Assembly (NCBI GenBank): GCA_026398815.1 | Contig: JAPLSA010000024.1 | Coordinates: forward strand, 123,768-187,767 | Length of the DNA: 64,000 bases | Direction of reading: 5' to 3' | From: Gammaproteobacteria bacterium | GTDB taxonomy: Bacteria; Pseudomonadota; Gammaproteobacteria; Nevskiales; Nevskiaceae | Shown here: positions 28,509 through 36,563 of the stretch, piece by piece | How positions within the stretch are numbered: the first letter of the stretch is position 1 | Layout of the letters: each line of letters starts with the position of its first letter | Position numbers and translations under genes: made by a program | Notes under the pieces: model-generated | The model's database searches: none | Seen by the model: only the letters and a program-made list of their open reading frames with translations | What the model was told of the DNA's origin: nothing

Positions 28509-29501
28509 GTGACTGCCCCGCTACCCGCCCCGCTCGCTCCTGGTCACGCGCTGGTCACCGGTGGTGCCGGCTTCATCGGCAGCCACCTGGTCGACAGCCT
28601 GCTGGCGGATGGCTGGCAGGTGACGGTGATCGACAACTTCGATCCGTACTACCCGGAAGCGGTCAAGCGCCGCCACATCGCCGCGCAGCTGGACCACCCG
28701 CGCTACCGGCTGGTGGAGGTCGACATCCGCGACGGCGCCAAGCTGAACGCGCTGCTGACCGGCGACTACTCGGTGATCGTCCACCTGGCCGCCAAGGCCG
28801 GCGTGCGCAACTCGCTGACCGACCCGCTGGGCTACCAGATGACTAACGTCATCGGCACCCAGAACCTGCTGAGCTTCGCGCAGGCGCGCGGCATCAAGCC
28901 GTTCGTGTTCGGCTCCTCGTCGAGCGTCTACGGCAACTGCCCGCGGCTGCCATGGAGCGAGTCGGATCTGGGCCTGACGCCGATCAATCCGTACGCCTCG
29001 ACCAAGCTCGCCAACGAGCAGATGGGCTACGTCTATGCCGAAACCTTCGGCCTGCGTTTCGTCGGCCTGCGCTTCTTCACGGTGTTCGGCGAGCGCCAGC
29101 GGCCGGACCTGGCGATCCACAAGTTCGCCCGGCTGATGCGGGCTGGCAAAAGCATTCCGGTGTACGGCGATGGCTCGTCGGAGCGCGACTTCACCTACTG
29201 GGGCGATATCGTCGCCGGCGTGCGCGCGGCAATGGCCTTCGCCAGCGATCCGTCGAAGGCGAAGTACGCGGTGTTCAACCTCGGCAACAACCGTACGGTC
29301 GGCCTGCTGGAGATGATCCGGCAGATGGAGCGGGTGTTGAACGTCAAGGCCCAGATCGACTGGCAGCCCTGGCAGCCGGGCGAGATGCGGCGGACCTGGG
29401 CGGATATCCACGCTGCGCAGACCCAGCTCGGCTACCAGCCAGCCACCGATTTCGAGACCGGGCTGCGGCGCTTCGCCGACTGGCTGGCGGTGCAGCCCTG
29501 A
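28509..29501 (+). CDS. NAD-dependent sugar epimerase (UDP-glucuronate 4-epimerase-like)
   Basis: This extended SDR of 330 residues has the Rossmann motif [11 protein letters not shown] and [18 protein letters not shown], close to UDP-glucuronate 4-epimerases. The catalytic set is SSSSVYG with [12 protein letters not shown] (YxxxK). Later marks are [19 protein letters not shown] and [11 protein letters not shown]. The GTG at 28509 has GGAG eight bases upstream and is preferred to a GTG three codons earlier. It supplies a nucleotide sugar for polysaccharide. Its TGA overlaps the next reading frame, which begins at a CTG. Confidence 0.9.
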   Translation: MTAPLPAPLAPGHALVTGGAGFIGSHLVDSLLADGWQVTVIDNFDPYYPEAVKRRHIAAQLDHPRYRLVEVDIRDGAKLNALLTGDYSVIVHLAAKAGVRNSLTDPLGYQMTNVIGTQNLLSFAQARGIKPFVFGSSSSVYGNCPRLPWSESDLGLTPINPYASTKLANEQMGYVYAETFGLRFVGLRFFTVFGERQRPDLAIHKFARLMRAGKSIPVYGDGSSERDFTYWGDIVAGVRAAMAFASDPSKAKYAVFNLGNNRTVGLLEMIRQMERVLNVKAQIDWQPWQPGEMRRTWADIHAAQTQLGYQPATDFETGLRRFADWLAVQP

Positions 29502-30433
29502 AGCCTGCGGCACGCCGCGCCGCCGGGCTGGCGCTGAATCTCGGCGTCGTCGCGGCATTCGGTTACGCGGTCGAACACTTCTGGGGCTGGAGCCGGCTGC
29601 TGGCGCCGTGGGCGCAGATCGCGCCGTCAACACTGCTACTGGCGATCGCCGGCATGCTCGCCAGCTATGCGCTGCGCGGCAGCCGCATCTACCTGGCCGA
29701 GCCGCAGATCCCGCGCGGCGCCTGGTTCACCTGCCTGCGGCTGATCCTGGTCAACAACGCGCTGAACCTGCTGCTGCCGGCGCGGGCTGGCGAAGTCAGC
29801 TTCCCGGTGCTGATGCGGCGCTGGTTCGGCATCGACCTGGCGCAGGCGGCCGGCACGCTGTTCTGGCTGCGCCTGCTGGATCTGCATGTGCTGGCGACGG
29901 TCGCCGCCGCCTTCGCCGCTTCGGGCCTGCTGTCGCAGATCAGCGGGCTGAGCGCGCTGGCCTGGCTGGGGGCTTCGACGGCGGCTTTTTCACCGCTGCT
30001 GCTGTTCACGCTGCGGGCACCGCTGCAACGGCGGTTCGCCGCGCGCAGCGGCACGCTCGCCGGGCTGATCGCCAAGGCGCTGGCCGGCCTGCCGACCCGG
30101 CCTGCGACGCTGGCGCTGGATCTGCTGCTGACCTGGGCCGCCTGGGGCGTGAAGCTGGCCGCGCTCGGCATCGTGCTCGGGCTGCTGGCGCAGGTGTCGC
30201 AACTGGCCGGCACGCTCGGCGCCATCGGTGGCGATCTGTCGACGGTGCTGCCGTTGCACGCGCCCGGCGGCTTCGGCACCTACGAAGCCGGGGCGATGGC
30301 GCTGCTGCTGCCCGCTTCGGGTCAGACCGATGTCGGACCGCTGCTGGCGGCTGCCGTCAACCTGCATCTGCTGGTGCTGACCACGGCGTTGATCGCCGGG
30401 GCGCTGGCCTGGCTAGCCACGCCCCGGCGCTGA
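29498..30433 (+). CDS. Lysylphosphatidylglycerol-synthase-TM-like membrane protein, apparent CTG start
   Basis: This protein of about 311 residues belongs to the UPF0104/LPG-synthase transmembrane family. It has seven to eight hydrophobic segments with SRIYLAEPQIPRGAWFTCLRLILVNNALNLLLPARAGE and VLPLHAPGGFGTYEAG as family marks. Its frame has no ATG, GTG or TTG between the epimerase stop and ATG 29653. That ATG lies inside the second hydrophobic segment. The CTG at 29498 overlaps the epimerase TGA (CTGA) and gives a normal N-terminus. It may act with the epimerase in envelope glycan or lipid export. The start is uncertain. Confidence 0.75.
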   Translation: MKPAARRAAGLALNLGVVAAFGYAVEHFWGWSRLLAPWAQIAPSTLLLAIAGMLASYALRGSRIYLAEPQIPRGAWFTCLRLILVNNALNLLLPARAGEVSFPVLMRRWFGIDLAQAAGTLFWLRLLDLHVLATVAAAFAASGLLSQISGLSALAWLGASTAAFSPLLLFTLRAPLQRRFAARSGTLAGLIAKALAGLPTRPATLALDLLLTWAAWGVKLAALGIVLGLLAQVSQLAGTLGAIGGDLSTVLPLHAPGGFGTYEAGAMALLLPASGQTDVGPLLAAAVNLHLLVLTTALIAGALAWLATPRR

Positions 30434-30461
30434 GCCCAGGCCCACCCGGATTCAGACGGAT

Positions 30462-31109
30462 TCAGGCGGGTGCCGCCATGGCTGCAGCCAGCAGCGCATT
30501 GGCCCGCTCGCGGGTCGCGGCATCGGCCAGCTCCGGCCGCCCGGTGCCGAACGGCGGCTCCGGCGCGTACTCCATGATCAGCTCCAGCATCTTGCCGGTA
30601 TCGGTGCCGGCCCACTGACCGGCCACCGTCAGGCCGAAGTCGATGCCCGAGGTGATGCCGCCGCCACTCATGCGGTTGCGGTCGATGCAGACCCGCTCGT
30701 CCGATGGAATCGCGCCGAAGTGGGTCAGCTGCTCGCGGGCACCCCAGTGGCAGGCGGCCCGATAGCCGCGCAGCAGGCCGGCCGCGCCGAGGATCAGCGA
30801 ACCGGTGCAGACGCTGGTCACCCACTTGGCCCGCTCGCCGCGTGCCGCGACGAAGGCCAGCACGTCCGGCTGGCCGAGCAGCGCCAGCGTGGCGTAGGCC
30901 CCGCCACCCACGAACAGCACGTCCGGGTCGGTGGCGGCATCGGAAAAGTCATGGGTAGCGACCACCGGCAGGCCACAATCGGTCGCGACCGGGCCTTTGT
31001 CGCGCCAGACGAACTGGACGTCGGCGCCGGGCAGAAAGCTCCAGACCTGCATCGGGCCGACCAGGTCGAGCAGGGTCATCTGCGGGTACAGCAGGGCAAC
31101 GATCTTCAT
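30462..31109 (-). CDS. DJ-1/PfpI-family protein, isonitrile-hydratase-like
   Basis: This 215-residue protein has the DJ-1/PfpI fold with nucleophile Cys in WVTSVCTGSLILGAAGLLRGYRAACHW and the start MKIVALLYPQMTLLDLVGPMQVW. These features match isonitrile hydratase and related GATase1-like enzymes rather than the AraC-fused type, since there is no DNA-binding domain. CGGAG lies close to the ATG. It is 17 bases downstream of the GST remnant and probably shares its TetR-controlled promoter. Confidence 0.85.
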   Translation of the reverse strand: MKIVALLYPQMTLLDLVGPMQVWSFLPGADVQFVWRDKGPVATDCGLPVVATHDFSDAATDPDVLFVGGGAYATLALLGQPDVLAFVAARGERAKWVTSVCTGSLILGAAGLLRGYRAACHWGAREQLTHFGAIPSDERVCIDRNRMSGGGITSGIDFGLTVAGQWAGTDTGKMLELIMEYAPEPPFGTGRPELADAATRERANALLAAAMAAPA

Positions 31110-31126
31110 GCGCTTCTCCGGGTTGA

Positions 31127-31318
31127 TCAGGCTGCGGCACGCAGCGCCAGTTCCTCGCCCACGGCGCGCGCCACCGCCGGGCGTTGCAGCTGTTCAGCCT
31201 GCCAGTCGGCGAGCACCGGCCAGCGCTTCAGGTCCACGCCGCCCAGGGCCGCCCAGTTCAGCGCGGGGACCAGGCAGGCATCGGCGACGGTGAAGCGGTC
31301 GGCGATGAAAAGATCCAT
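31127..31318 (-). pseudogene. Glutathione S-transferase C-terminal remnant
   Basis: These 63 codons encode the end of a GST C-terminal domain (FIADRFTVADACLVPALNWA ... PVLADWQAEQLQRPAVARAV), with the TVADA motif intact. The thioredoxin-like N-terminal domain and the first C-terminal helices are missing. The ATG at 31318 is preceded by GAGGAG six bases upstream and a plausible promoter, so a truncated product may still be made. It lies upstream of the PfpI-family gene in the same direction. It is most likely a deletion product of a once complete gst gene. Confidence 0.7.
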
Positions 31319-31373
31319 CAAGGTCTCCTCGGTCTCGCATTTGCCTTGCAGCGGGCGAGGCCCGATGCCGTTA

Positions 31374-31436
31374 TTTTTGTACCGCCTTGAAGTAAATTAT
31401 CCGGAACCGTGAATTCAATGCAAGACAGTACAAAAA
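31374..31436 (-). promoter_or_regulatory. Leftward promoter flanked by 9-bp inverted repeat (candidate TetR operator)
   Basis: The minus strand shows -35 TTGCAT (31423-31418), a 16-bp spacer and -10 GATAAT (31401-31396). Perfect arms tttttgtac (31374-31382) and gtacaaaaa (31428-31436) flank it, one just past the start site and one upstream of the -35. This layout suits repression by the divergent TetR protein. The arms and boxes are seen; binding is inferred. Confidence 0.5.
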
Positions 31437-32050
31437 CAGATGGGCGCCGCCACCGGGGACGCCCGCGCCGGATCAGCCCCGACGCGGCACTCGACGGCGC
31501 CCTCGACGCCTTCTGGACCGGCGGCTACAACGGCACCACGCTCGACGACCTGAGCGCCGCCACCGGCATGAATCGGCCCAGCCTGTACGCAACCTTCGGC
31601 GACAAGCGGCATCTGTACCTGCACGCGCTGGGCCGCTTCGGGCAGATGATGGAAGCGGCGGTGAAATCAGCGCTCGACGAGGCGCCGACGATCCGTGAAG
31701 CGCTGACACGCTTCTACGGCGGCGCGCTTGGCGTTTACCTGTCCGGCAGCACGGAAGCACGCGGCTGCTTCGTGATCTGCACGGCAACCGTCGAGGCGCC
31801 GCAGGAGCCGGAGATCCGGCAGGCGCTGCAGACGGTGCTGGCCTTGATCGACGCACTGCTGGCGGCGCGTTTCCGGCAGGCGGTCGATGCCGGTGAACTG
31901 CCAGCGGATACCGATGTCGACATCCTCGGCGCCCTGGCGGCGGCCACCCTGCACAGCCTTGCGGTCCGGGCGCGTGCCGGCACGCCAAGGGCTGCACTGG
32001 AGGCGCTGGTGACGGCGTCGATCGACCGATTGCTGCACTCCGCCCACTGA
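31418..32050 (+). CDS. TetR-family transcriptional regulator
   Basis: This 210-residue regulator has an N-terminal helix-turn-helix (ALDAFWTGGYNGTTLDDLSAATGMNRPSLYATFGDKRHLY) and a C-terminal ligand domain (GCFVICTATVEAPQEPEIRQAL) of the YcdC/AcrR-like group often linked to electrophile or xenobiotic response. GTG 31409 is an alternative start three codons upstream. It is divergent from the GST remnant and PfpI gene, with an inverted repeat around the shared promoter region, so autoregulation and control of those genes are likely. Confidence 0.88.
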   Translation: MQDSTKTDGRRHRGRPRRISPDAALDGALDAFWTGGYNGTTLDDLSAATGMNRPSLYATFGDKRHLYLHALGRFGQMMEAAVKSALDEAPTIREALTRFYGGALGVYLSGSTEARGCFVICTATVEAPQEPEIRQALQTVLALIDALLAARFRQAVDAGELPADTDVDILGALAAATLHSLAVRARAGTPRAALEALVTASIDRLLHSAH

Positions 32051-32125
32051 GGCGCGCGGCGGTCGGCCATACGGAGCCGGATGCTAAGATTCGCGTCCCT
32101 CCCGCACTGCAACACATCGAAAACC

Positions 32126-33166
32126 ATGGCGCACAGCCTGTCGATCGTGATTCCGATGTACCGCGAGCAGGACAACGTGGCCCCGATGCTGGCTCGGGTC
32201 CATGAAGGCCTGGCCGGCTATCCCGGCCCCTGGGAGCTGATCTGCGTCGACGACGGCAGCCTCGACGACACCGGCAAGCGGCTGCTGGCCGAGGGCGCCA
32301 AGTACGGCCCGCATGTGCGGGTGATCCGCTTCGCCCGCAACAACGGCCAGACCACGGCGATGCAGGCCGGCATCGATGCCGCCCGCGGCGAGGTCATCGC
32401 CACCCTCGACGGCGATCTGCAGAACGATCCGGCCGACATTCCGCGGATGGTCGAGGAAATGTTCGCCCGCGATCTGGATCTGTTGACCGGCTACCGCGCC
32501 AATCGCCAGGACGCCTGGATGAGCCGCAAGCTGCCGTCGAAGCTCGCCAACAAGCTGATCGCCCGGGTCACCGGCGTGAAGATCCGCGACTACGGCTGCA
32601 GCCTGAAGGTCTACAAGGCCAGCGTCATCAAGCAGGTGCGGCTGTACGGCGAGATGCACCGCTTCATTCCGGTCTGGGCGGCGATGGTCACCAGCCCGAC
32701 GCGGATCGGGGAAACGGCCGTGGGCCATGCCGCGCGTCAGTTCGGCGAAAGCAAGTACGGCATCTCGCGCACCTTCCGCGTGGTGCTCGACCTGCTGACG
32801 GTGTTTTTCTTCCTGCGCTTCCGCGCCCGTCCCGGCCACTTCTTCGGCTCGATCGGGCTGGCGCTCGGCTTCATCGGCGGCGCGGCGATGAGCTGGCTCG
32901 GCGTCGTCAAGTTCGTGCTCGGCGAATCGATCGGTAGCCGCCCGCTGTTCCTGGTCGCGATCCTGCTGCTGGTGTTCTCGATCCAGTTCCTGACCACCGG
33001 CCTGATCGCCGAAATGCTGTCGCGGGTGTTCTACCAGCGCTCCGAAGGCCCGCTGACGGTGGCCAGCGGCGCGCCCGGCGGCGCCGACGACAGCTGGCGG
33101 CTGCTGCGCAATCCGCAAGCGCCGAACCTGCTGGACAGCGAAGAGGCCTTGCAGCGCGATGCTTGA
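32126..33166 (+). CDS. Family 2 glycosyltransferase (dolichyl-phosphate-mannose-synthase/ArnC-like)
   Basis: This 346-residue protein has an N-terminal GT-A domain with SIVIPMYREQDNV, VDDGSLDDT and the metal motif DGDLQNDPADIP. Two C-terminal hydrophobic segments follow (FFGSIGLALGFIGGAAMSWLG and PLFLVAILLLVFSIQFLTTGLI). It should transfer a sugar to undecaprenyl phosphate at the inner membrane. The ATG at 32126 (MAHSLSIVIP) was chosen; the frame is open 15 codons upstream. Its end overlaps the next gene, an ArnT-like transferase, by eight bases, a common donor-plus-transferase pair. Confidence 0.92.
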   Translation: MAHSLSIVIPMYREQDNVAPMLARVHEGLAGYPGPWELICVDDGSLDDTGKRLLAEGAKYGPHVRVIRFARNNGQTTAMQAGIDAARGEVIATLDGDLQNDPADIPRMVEEMFARDLDLLTGYRANRQDAWMSRKLPSKLANKLIARVTGVKIRDYGCSLKVYKASVIKQVRLYGEMHRFIPVWAAMVTSPTRIGETAVGHAARQFGESKYGISRTFRVVLDLLTVFFFLRFRARPGHFFGSIGLALGFIGGAAMSWLGVVKFVLGESIGSRPLFLVAILLLVFSIQFLTTGLIAEMLSRVFYQRSEGPLTVASGAPGGADDSWRLLRNPQAPNLLDSEEALQRDA

Positions 33167-34733
33167 GCAGGACCGCCTGAATGGCGCGCAGATCAGCTTC
33201 CTGTTCGTCGCGATCCTGATCGGCTTCTGGTCGAACCTGTGGGCGGTGCCGCTGTTCGATCTCGATGAAGGCGCGTTCAGCCAGGCCACCAGCGAACTGC
33301 TGGCCTCCGGCCACTGGCTGACCACGACGCTGAACGGCGAGCCCCGCTACGACAAGCCGATCCTGATCTACTGGGCGCAGGCGGCGTCGGTGCTGCTGTT
33401 CGGCAAGACCGAACTCGGCTTCCGCTTTCCGTCGGCGCTGTGCGCCACCGCCTGGTGCTTCATGGCGTTCCGCGCCACGTTCGCGTTCACGGCATCGCTG
33501 AACGCTGCGATCGTCGCCGCCAGCGCCGTGGCACTGAGCCTGATGGCCAGCATCATCGGCCACGCGGCCATCGCCGACGCGATGCTGAACCTGTGGATCG
33601 CGGCGGCGATGTTCGACATCTACCGCCACTACCTCGAACCGACGCGCCGACGGCTGCTGCGCGTCTATCTGTGGATGGGTCTCGGCTTCCTGACCAAGGG
33701 GCCGATCGCCATCGCCTTGCCGGTGATCGTCAGCCTTGCCTTCTACCTCCTGCAGCGGCAGCCGCTGCGCTGGCTCAAGGCGGTGGTCGATCCCTACGGC
33801 TGGCTGGTGCTGCTGGCGACGGTCTCGATCTGGATGGTGCCGCTGGCGCTGAGCGGTCAGAGCGATTTCTTCTTCCACTTCCTGTTCGATCACAACCTGA
33901 CCCGCTACGGCTCCACGCTGCAGGGCCACGGCGGCAAGCCCTGGTACTACCTGCTGGCGCTGCCGCTGATCGTCATGCCGTTCACCGCACTGCTGCCCGG
34001 CGTGTTCGCGCGCCTGAGGCGGCCGGACGCGCTCGACCGCTACCTGCTGCTGTGGTTCGGCGTGGTGTTCGTGTTCTTCTCGTTCTCCGGCACCCAGCTG
34101 CCGCACTACCTGCTGTACGGCTGCACGCCGCTGTTCCTGCTGTTCGGCCGCGCCTGGGACCGGCTGCCGGCGAAGTTCTGGACCTTGGCGCCGGCGCTGC
34201 TGTTCGCGCTGCTGCTGGCCAGCCTGCCGTGGCTGCTGCCGCTGGTGCCGGTCGACACCGATCGCCCGTACGAAGCCGGCATCGTCAGCCTCGCCGCCCG
34301 CTCGTTCACGCTGGACTACACGATCCTCAGTGCCCTGGTCCTGGGCGCGATTCTGGTGCTGCTGCTGCGCAAATCGGTGCCAGCCTGGCAGGCGCTGCTC
34401 GGCACCGGGCTGGCGCTGACCATGCAGGTCTGGTTCGGCGTGGTGCCGGTGCTGGCCGCCGCCCAGCAGGTGCCGGTGCAGGAAGCCGCGCAGCGCGCCC
34501 GGGACATCGGCGCGCCGGTGGTCAGCTATCGCACCTTCCTGCCGACCTTCAGCGTCTACCGTGGCGACATCACCCCGAATCGCCTGCCGGCGCCCGGCGA
34601 ACTGGTGTTCGTGAAGCTGGACCGGATTCCCGACCTGCAGCGCGAGCTCGGCGCCGAAGTGACCTTGATCCCGGAATTCAAGAAGGGCGGTGTGGCGCTG
34701 CTGTTGCGGCAGGGCGCGGGTAGCGCGAACTGA
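33159..34733 (+). CDS. ArnT/PMT-family integral membrane glycosyltransferase
   Basis: This 524-residue membrane protein has many hydrophobic segments and the GT-C motifs PLFDLDEGAFSQATSELLASG (acidic loop) and RYDKPILIYWAQ. It ends with a soluble periplasmic part (about 440-524). The family moves a sugar from a polyprenyl phosphate to lipid A or another periplasmic acceptor. The upstream GT2 enzyme probably makes the lipid-linked donor. Whether the sugar is aminoarabinose cannot be told; no arnA, arnB or arnD is nearby. A terminator-like hairpin for the opposing SRP RNA follows at 34811. Confidence 0.9.
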   Translation: MLEQDRLNGAQISFLFVAILIGFWSNLWAVPLFDLDEGAFSQATSELLASGHWLTTTLNGEPRYDKPILIYWAQAASVLLFGKTELGFRFPSALCATAWCFMAFRATFAFTASLNAAIVAASAVALSLMASIIGHAAIADAMLNLWIAAAMFDIYRHYLEPTRRRLLRVYLWMGLGFLTKGPIAIALPVIVSLAFYLLQRQPLRWLKAVVDPYGWLVLLATVSIWMVPLALSGQSDFFFHFLFDHNLTRYGSTLQGHGGKPWYYLLALPLIVMPFTALLPGVFARLRRPDALDRYLLLWFGVVFVFFSFSGTQLPHYLLYGCTPLFLLFGRAWDRLPAKFWTLAPALLFALLLASLPWLLPLVPVDTDRPYEAGIVSLAARSFTLDYTILSALVLGAILVLLLRKSVPAWQALLGTGLALTMQVWFGVVPVLAAAQQVPVQEAAQRARDIGAPVVSYRTFLPTFSVYRGDITPNRLPAPGELVFVKLDRIPDLQRELGAEVTLIPEFKKGGVALLLRQGAGSAN

Positions 34734-34810
34734 GGCAGCGGCTGCCGGATCATCGCCCGACGACTGTCCCCTGCCTCGCACGACCCACCAGCCGTTCGGG
34801 CACCCAACGC

Positions 34811-34836
34811 AAAACGGCCCGCCAAAGGCGAGCCGT
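34811..34836 (-). terminator. Terminator of the SRP RNA
   Basis: On the minus strand ACGGCTCGCC (34836-34827) pairs with GGCGGGCCGT (34823-34814) around a 3-base loop, with one U-G pair, followed by TTTT. It lies 19 bases past the predicted 3' end of the SRP RNA. Confidence 0.75.
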
Positions 34837-34854
34837 CTTTCACTTCCGGAATCA

Positions 34855-34953
<99 letters not shown>

Positions 34954-34970
34954 GGCGCGGACCGGCGCGG

Positions 34971-34999
34971 ATTGTCCGCTCTGCGGACGCCAAGCTCAA
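34971..34999 (-). promoter_or_regulatory. ffs: Sigma-70-type promoter of the SRP RNA
   Basis: The minus strand has -35 TTGAGC (34999-34994), a 17-bp spacer and -10 GACAAT (34976-34971). The predicted start is near 34964, so about ten extra 5' bases would need processing. The sequence ccggcgcgga occurs twice in tandem just downstream (34952-34971). Confidence 0.65.
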
Positions 35000-35137
35000 G
35001 CATAATTTCTGCATGGGACTTTCAAGGCACGGCGTCACAGGACGATCGAGCGATCGTCATCAGCCGTAGCCAGACCTGTTGCATGCTTCGCACCGCATTG
35101 CAGCAATGCCCATCCCGTCACGACCTCACCTGAAACC

Positions 35138-36496
35138 ATGACCCTGCGCCTCCCCTGCTTCAAGGCCTACGACATCCGCGGCCGCGTTCCCGATGAACTC
35201 AATGTCGACGTCGCCTACCGGCTCGGTCTGGCCTATGCCGCGGCGTTCAAGCCGAAGCGCGTGGCGCTGGGCCGCGACGTGCGGCTGTCGAGCGGCGAGC
35301 TGCTCAATGCGCTGGCCCACGGCCTGGTCGAGGGCGGCGTCGAAGTGGTCGACATCGGCCTCGGCGGCACCGAGGAGGTCTACTTCGCGTCGTTCCAGCC
35401 GGGCATCGACGGCGGCATCATGGTCACCGCCAGCCACAATCCGATGGATTACAACGGCATGAAGCTGGTCAAGGGCGGCGCGATCCCGATTTCCGGCGAC
35501 ACCGGCCTGCGGGCGCTGGAGGAAGCCACCGCCGCATCGACGGCCACGGCCCCGACCGGTGAAGCGAAGCGCACGCATCACGACTACCGGCCGGACTACG
35601 TCAAGCATCTGCTCGGCTATGTCGATCCGAAGGTCTTGAAGCCGCTGAAGATCGTCGTCGACGCCGGCAACGGCTCCGCCGGTCTGGTGATCGACGCGCT
35701 GGAAAAGCATCTGCCGTTCCAGTTCATCAAGATCCATCACGAGCCGGATGGCACGTTCCCGAACGGCATTCCCAACCCGCTGCTGCCGGAAATGCGCTCG
35801 GCGACCGCCGCTGCGGTGATCGAGCACAAGGCCGATTTCGGCGTCGCCTGGGACGGTGATTTCGACCGCTGCTTCCTGTTCGACGAGAAGGGCGGCTTCA
35901 TTGAGGGCTACTACATCGTCGGCCTGCTCGCCGAAGCGCTGCTGAAGCTGGAGCCGGGCGCCAAGATCATCCACGACCCGCGCCTGACCTGGAACACCGT
36001 GGACATGGTGGAAACCGCCGGCGGCCGTCCGATCCAGTCGAAGACCGGCCATGCCTTCATCAAGGAGCGCATGCGCCTGGAGAACGCGATCTACGGCGGC
36101 GAGATGAGCGCCCACCACTACTTCCGCGACTTCGCCTATTGCGACAACGGCAACATCCCGTGGCTGCTGGTGGCCGGCCTGATCTCGGCCAGCGGCAAGA
36201 CGCTTTCGCAGCTGGTCGAGGACCGCCAAGCCAAGTTCCCGGCGAGCGGTGAGATCAACCGCAAGGTGGCCGATGTGAAAGGCACCATCGCCAAGGTCGA
36301 AGCCGCCTACGCCGGCCTGCCGGACGCGGTGGTCGAGAAGGTCGACGGCCTGTCGGTCGCCTATCCGGAATGGCGCTTCAACCTCCGGGGCTCGAACACC
36401 GAGCCGGTGCTGCGCCTGAATGTGGAGTCGCGCGCCAACCCGGCGCTGATGGAAGCCAAGACTGCGGAGCTGCTGGCCCTGATCGACGCCGCATGA
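35138..36496 (+). CDS. manB: Phosphomannomutase (CpsG/ManB type)
   Basis: This 452-residue enzyme interconverts mannose-6-phosphate and mannose-1-phosphate for GDP-mannose. The phosphoserine loop is [13 protein letters not shown], the metal loop WDGDFDR, the sugar loop [12 protein letters not shown] and the phosphate loop [12 protein letters not shown]. The start CFKAYDIRG and the whole length match E. coli CpsG. It may also act on glucose phosphate, as AlgC does. It lies between the glycosyltransferase pair and an LtaS-like enzyme in an envelope-polysaccharide neighbourhood. Confidence 0.94.
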   Translation: MTLRLPCFKAYDIRGRVPDELNVDVAYRLGLAYAAAFKPKRVALGRDVRLSSGELLNALAHGLVEGGVEVVDIGLGGTEEVYFASFQPGIDGGIMVTASHNPMDYNGMKLVKGGAIPISGDTGLRALEEATAASTATAPTGEAKRTHHDYRPDYVKHLLGYVDPKVLKPLKIVVDAGNGSAGLVIDALEKHLPFQFIKIHHEPDGTFPNGIPNPLLPEMRSATAAAVIEHKADFGVAWDGDFDRCFLFDEKGGFIEGYYIVGLLAEALLKLEPGAKIIHDPRLTWNTVDMVETAGGRPIQSKTGHAFIKERMRLENAIYGGEMSAHHYFRDFAYCDNGNIPWLLVAGLISASGKTLSQLVEDRQAKFPASGEINRKVADVKGTIAKVEAAYAGLPDAVVEKVDGLSVAYPEWRFNLRGSNTEPVLRLNVESRANPALMEAKTAELLALIDAA

Positions 36497-36563
36497 GTCA
36501 CTTCCGTCGCGGCGCGCCCGGCGCCCCAGCTAATCCGCGCGTCGCGACGGCCCGAATCCGCCG

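Noticed and set aside
32907..34781. Minus-strand open frame of 624 codons rich in Gln/Arg
   Set aside because: It is antisense to the ArnT-like gene; the Gln/Arg/His bias is a typical shadow of Leu-rich membrane protein codons.
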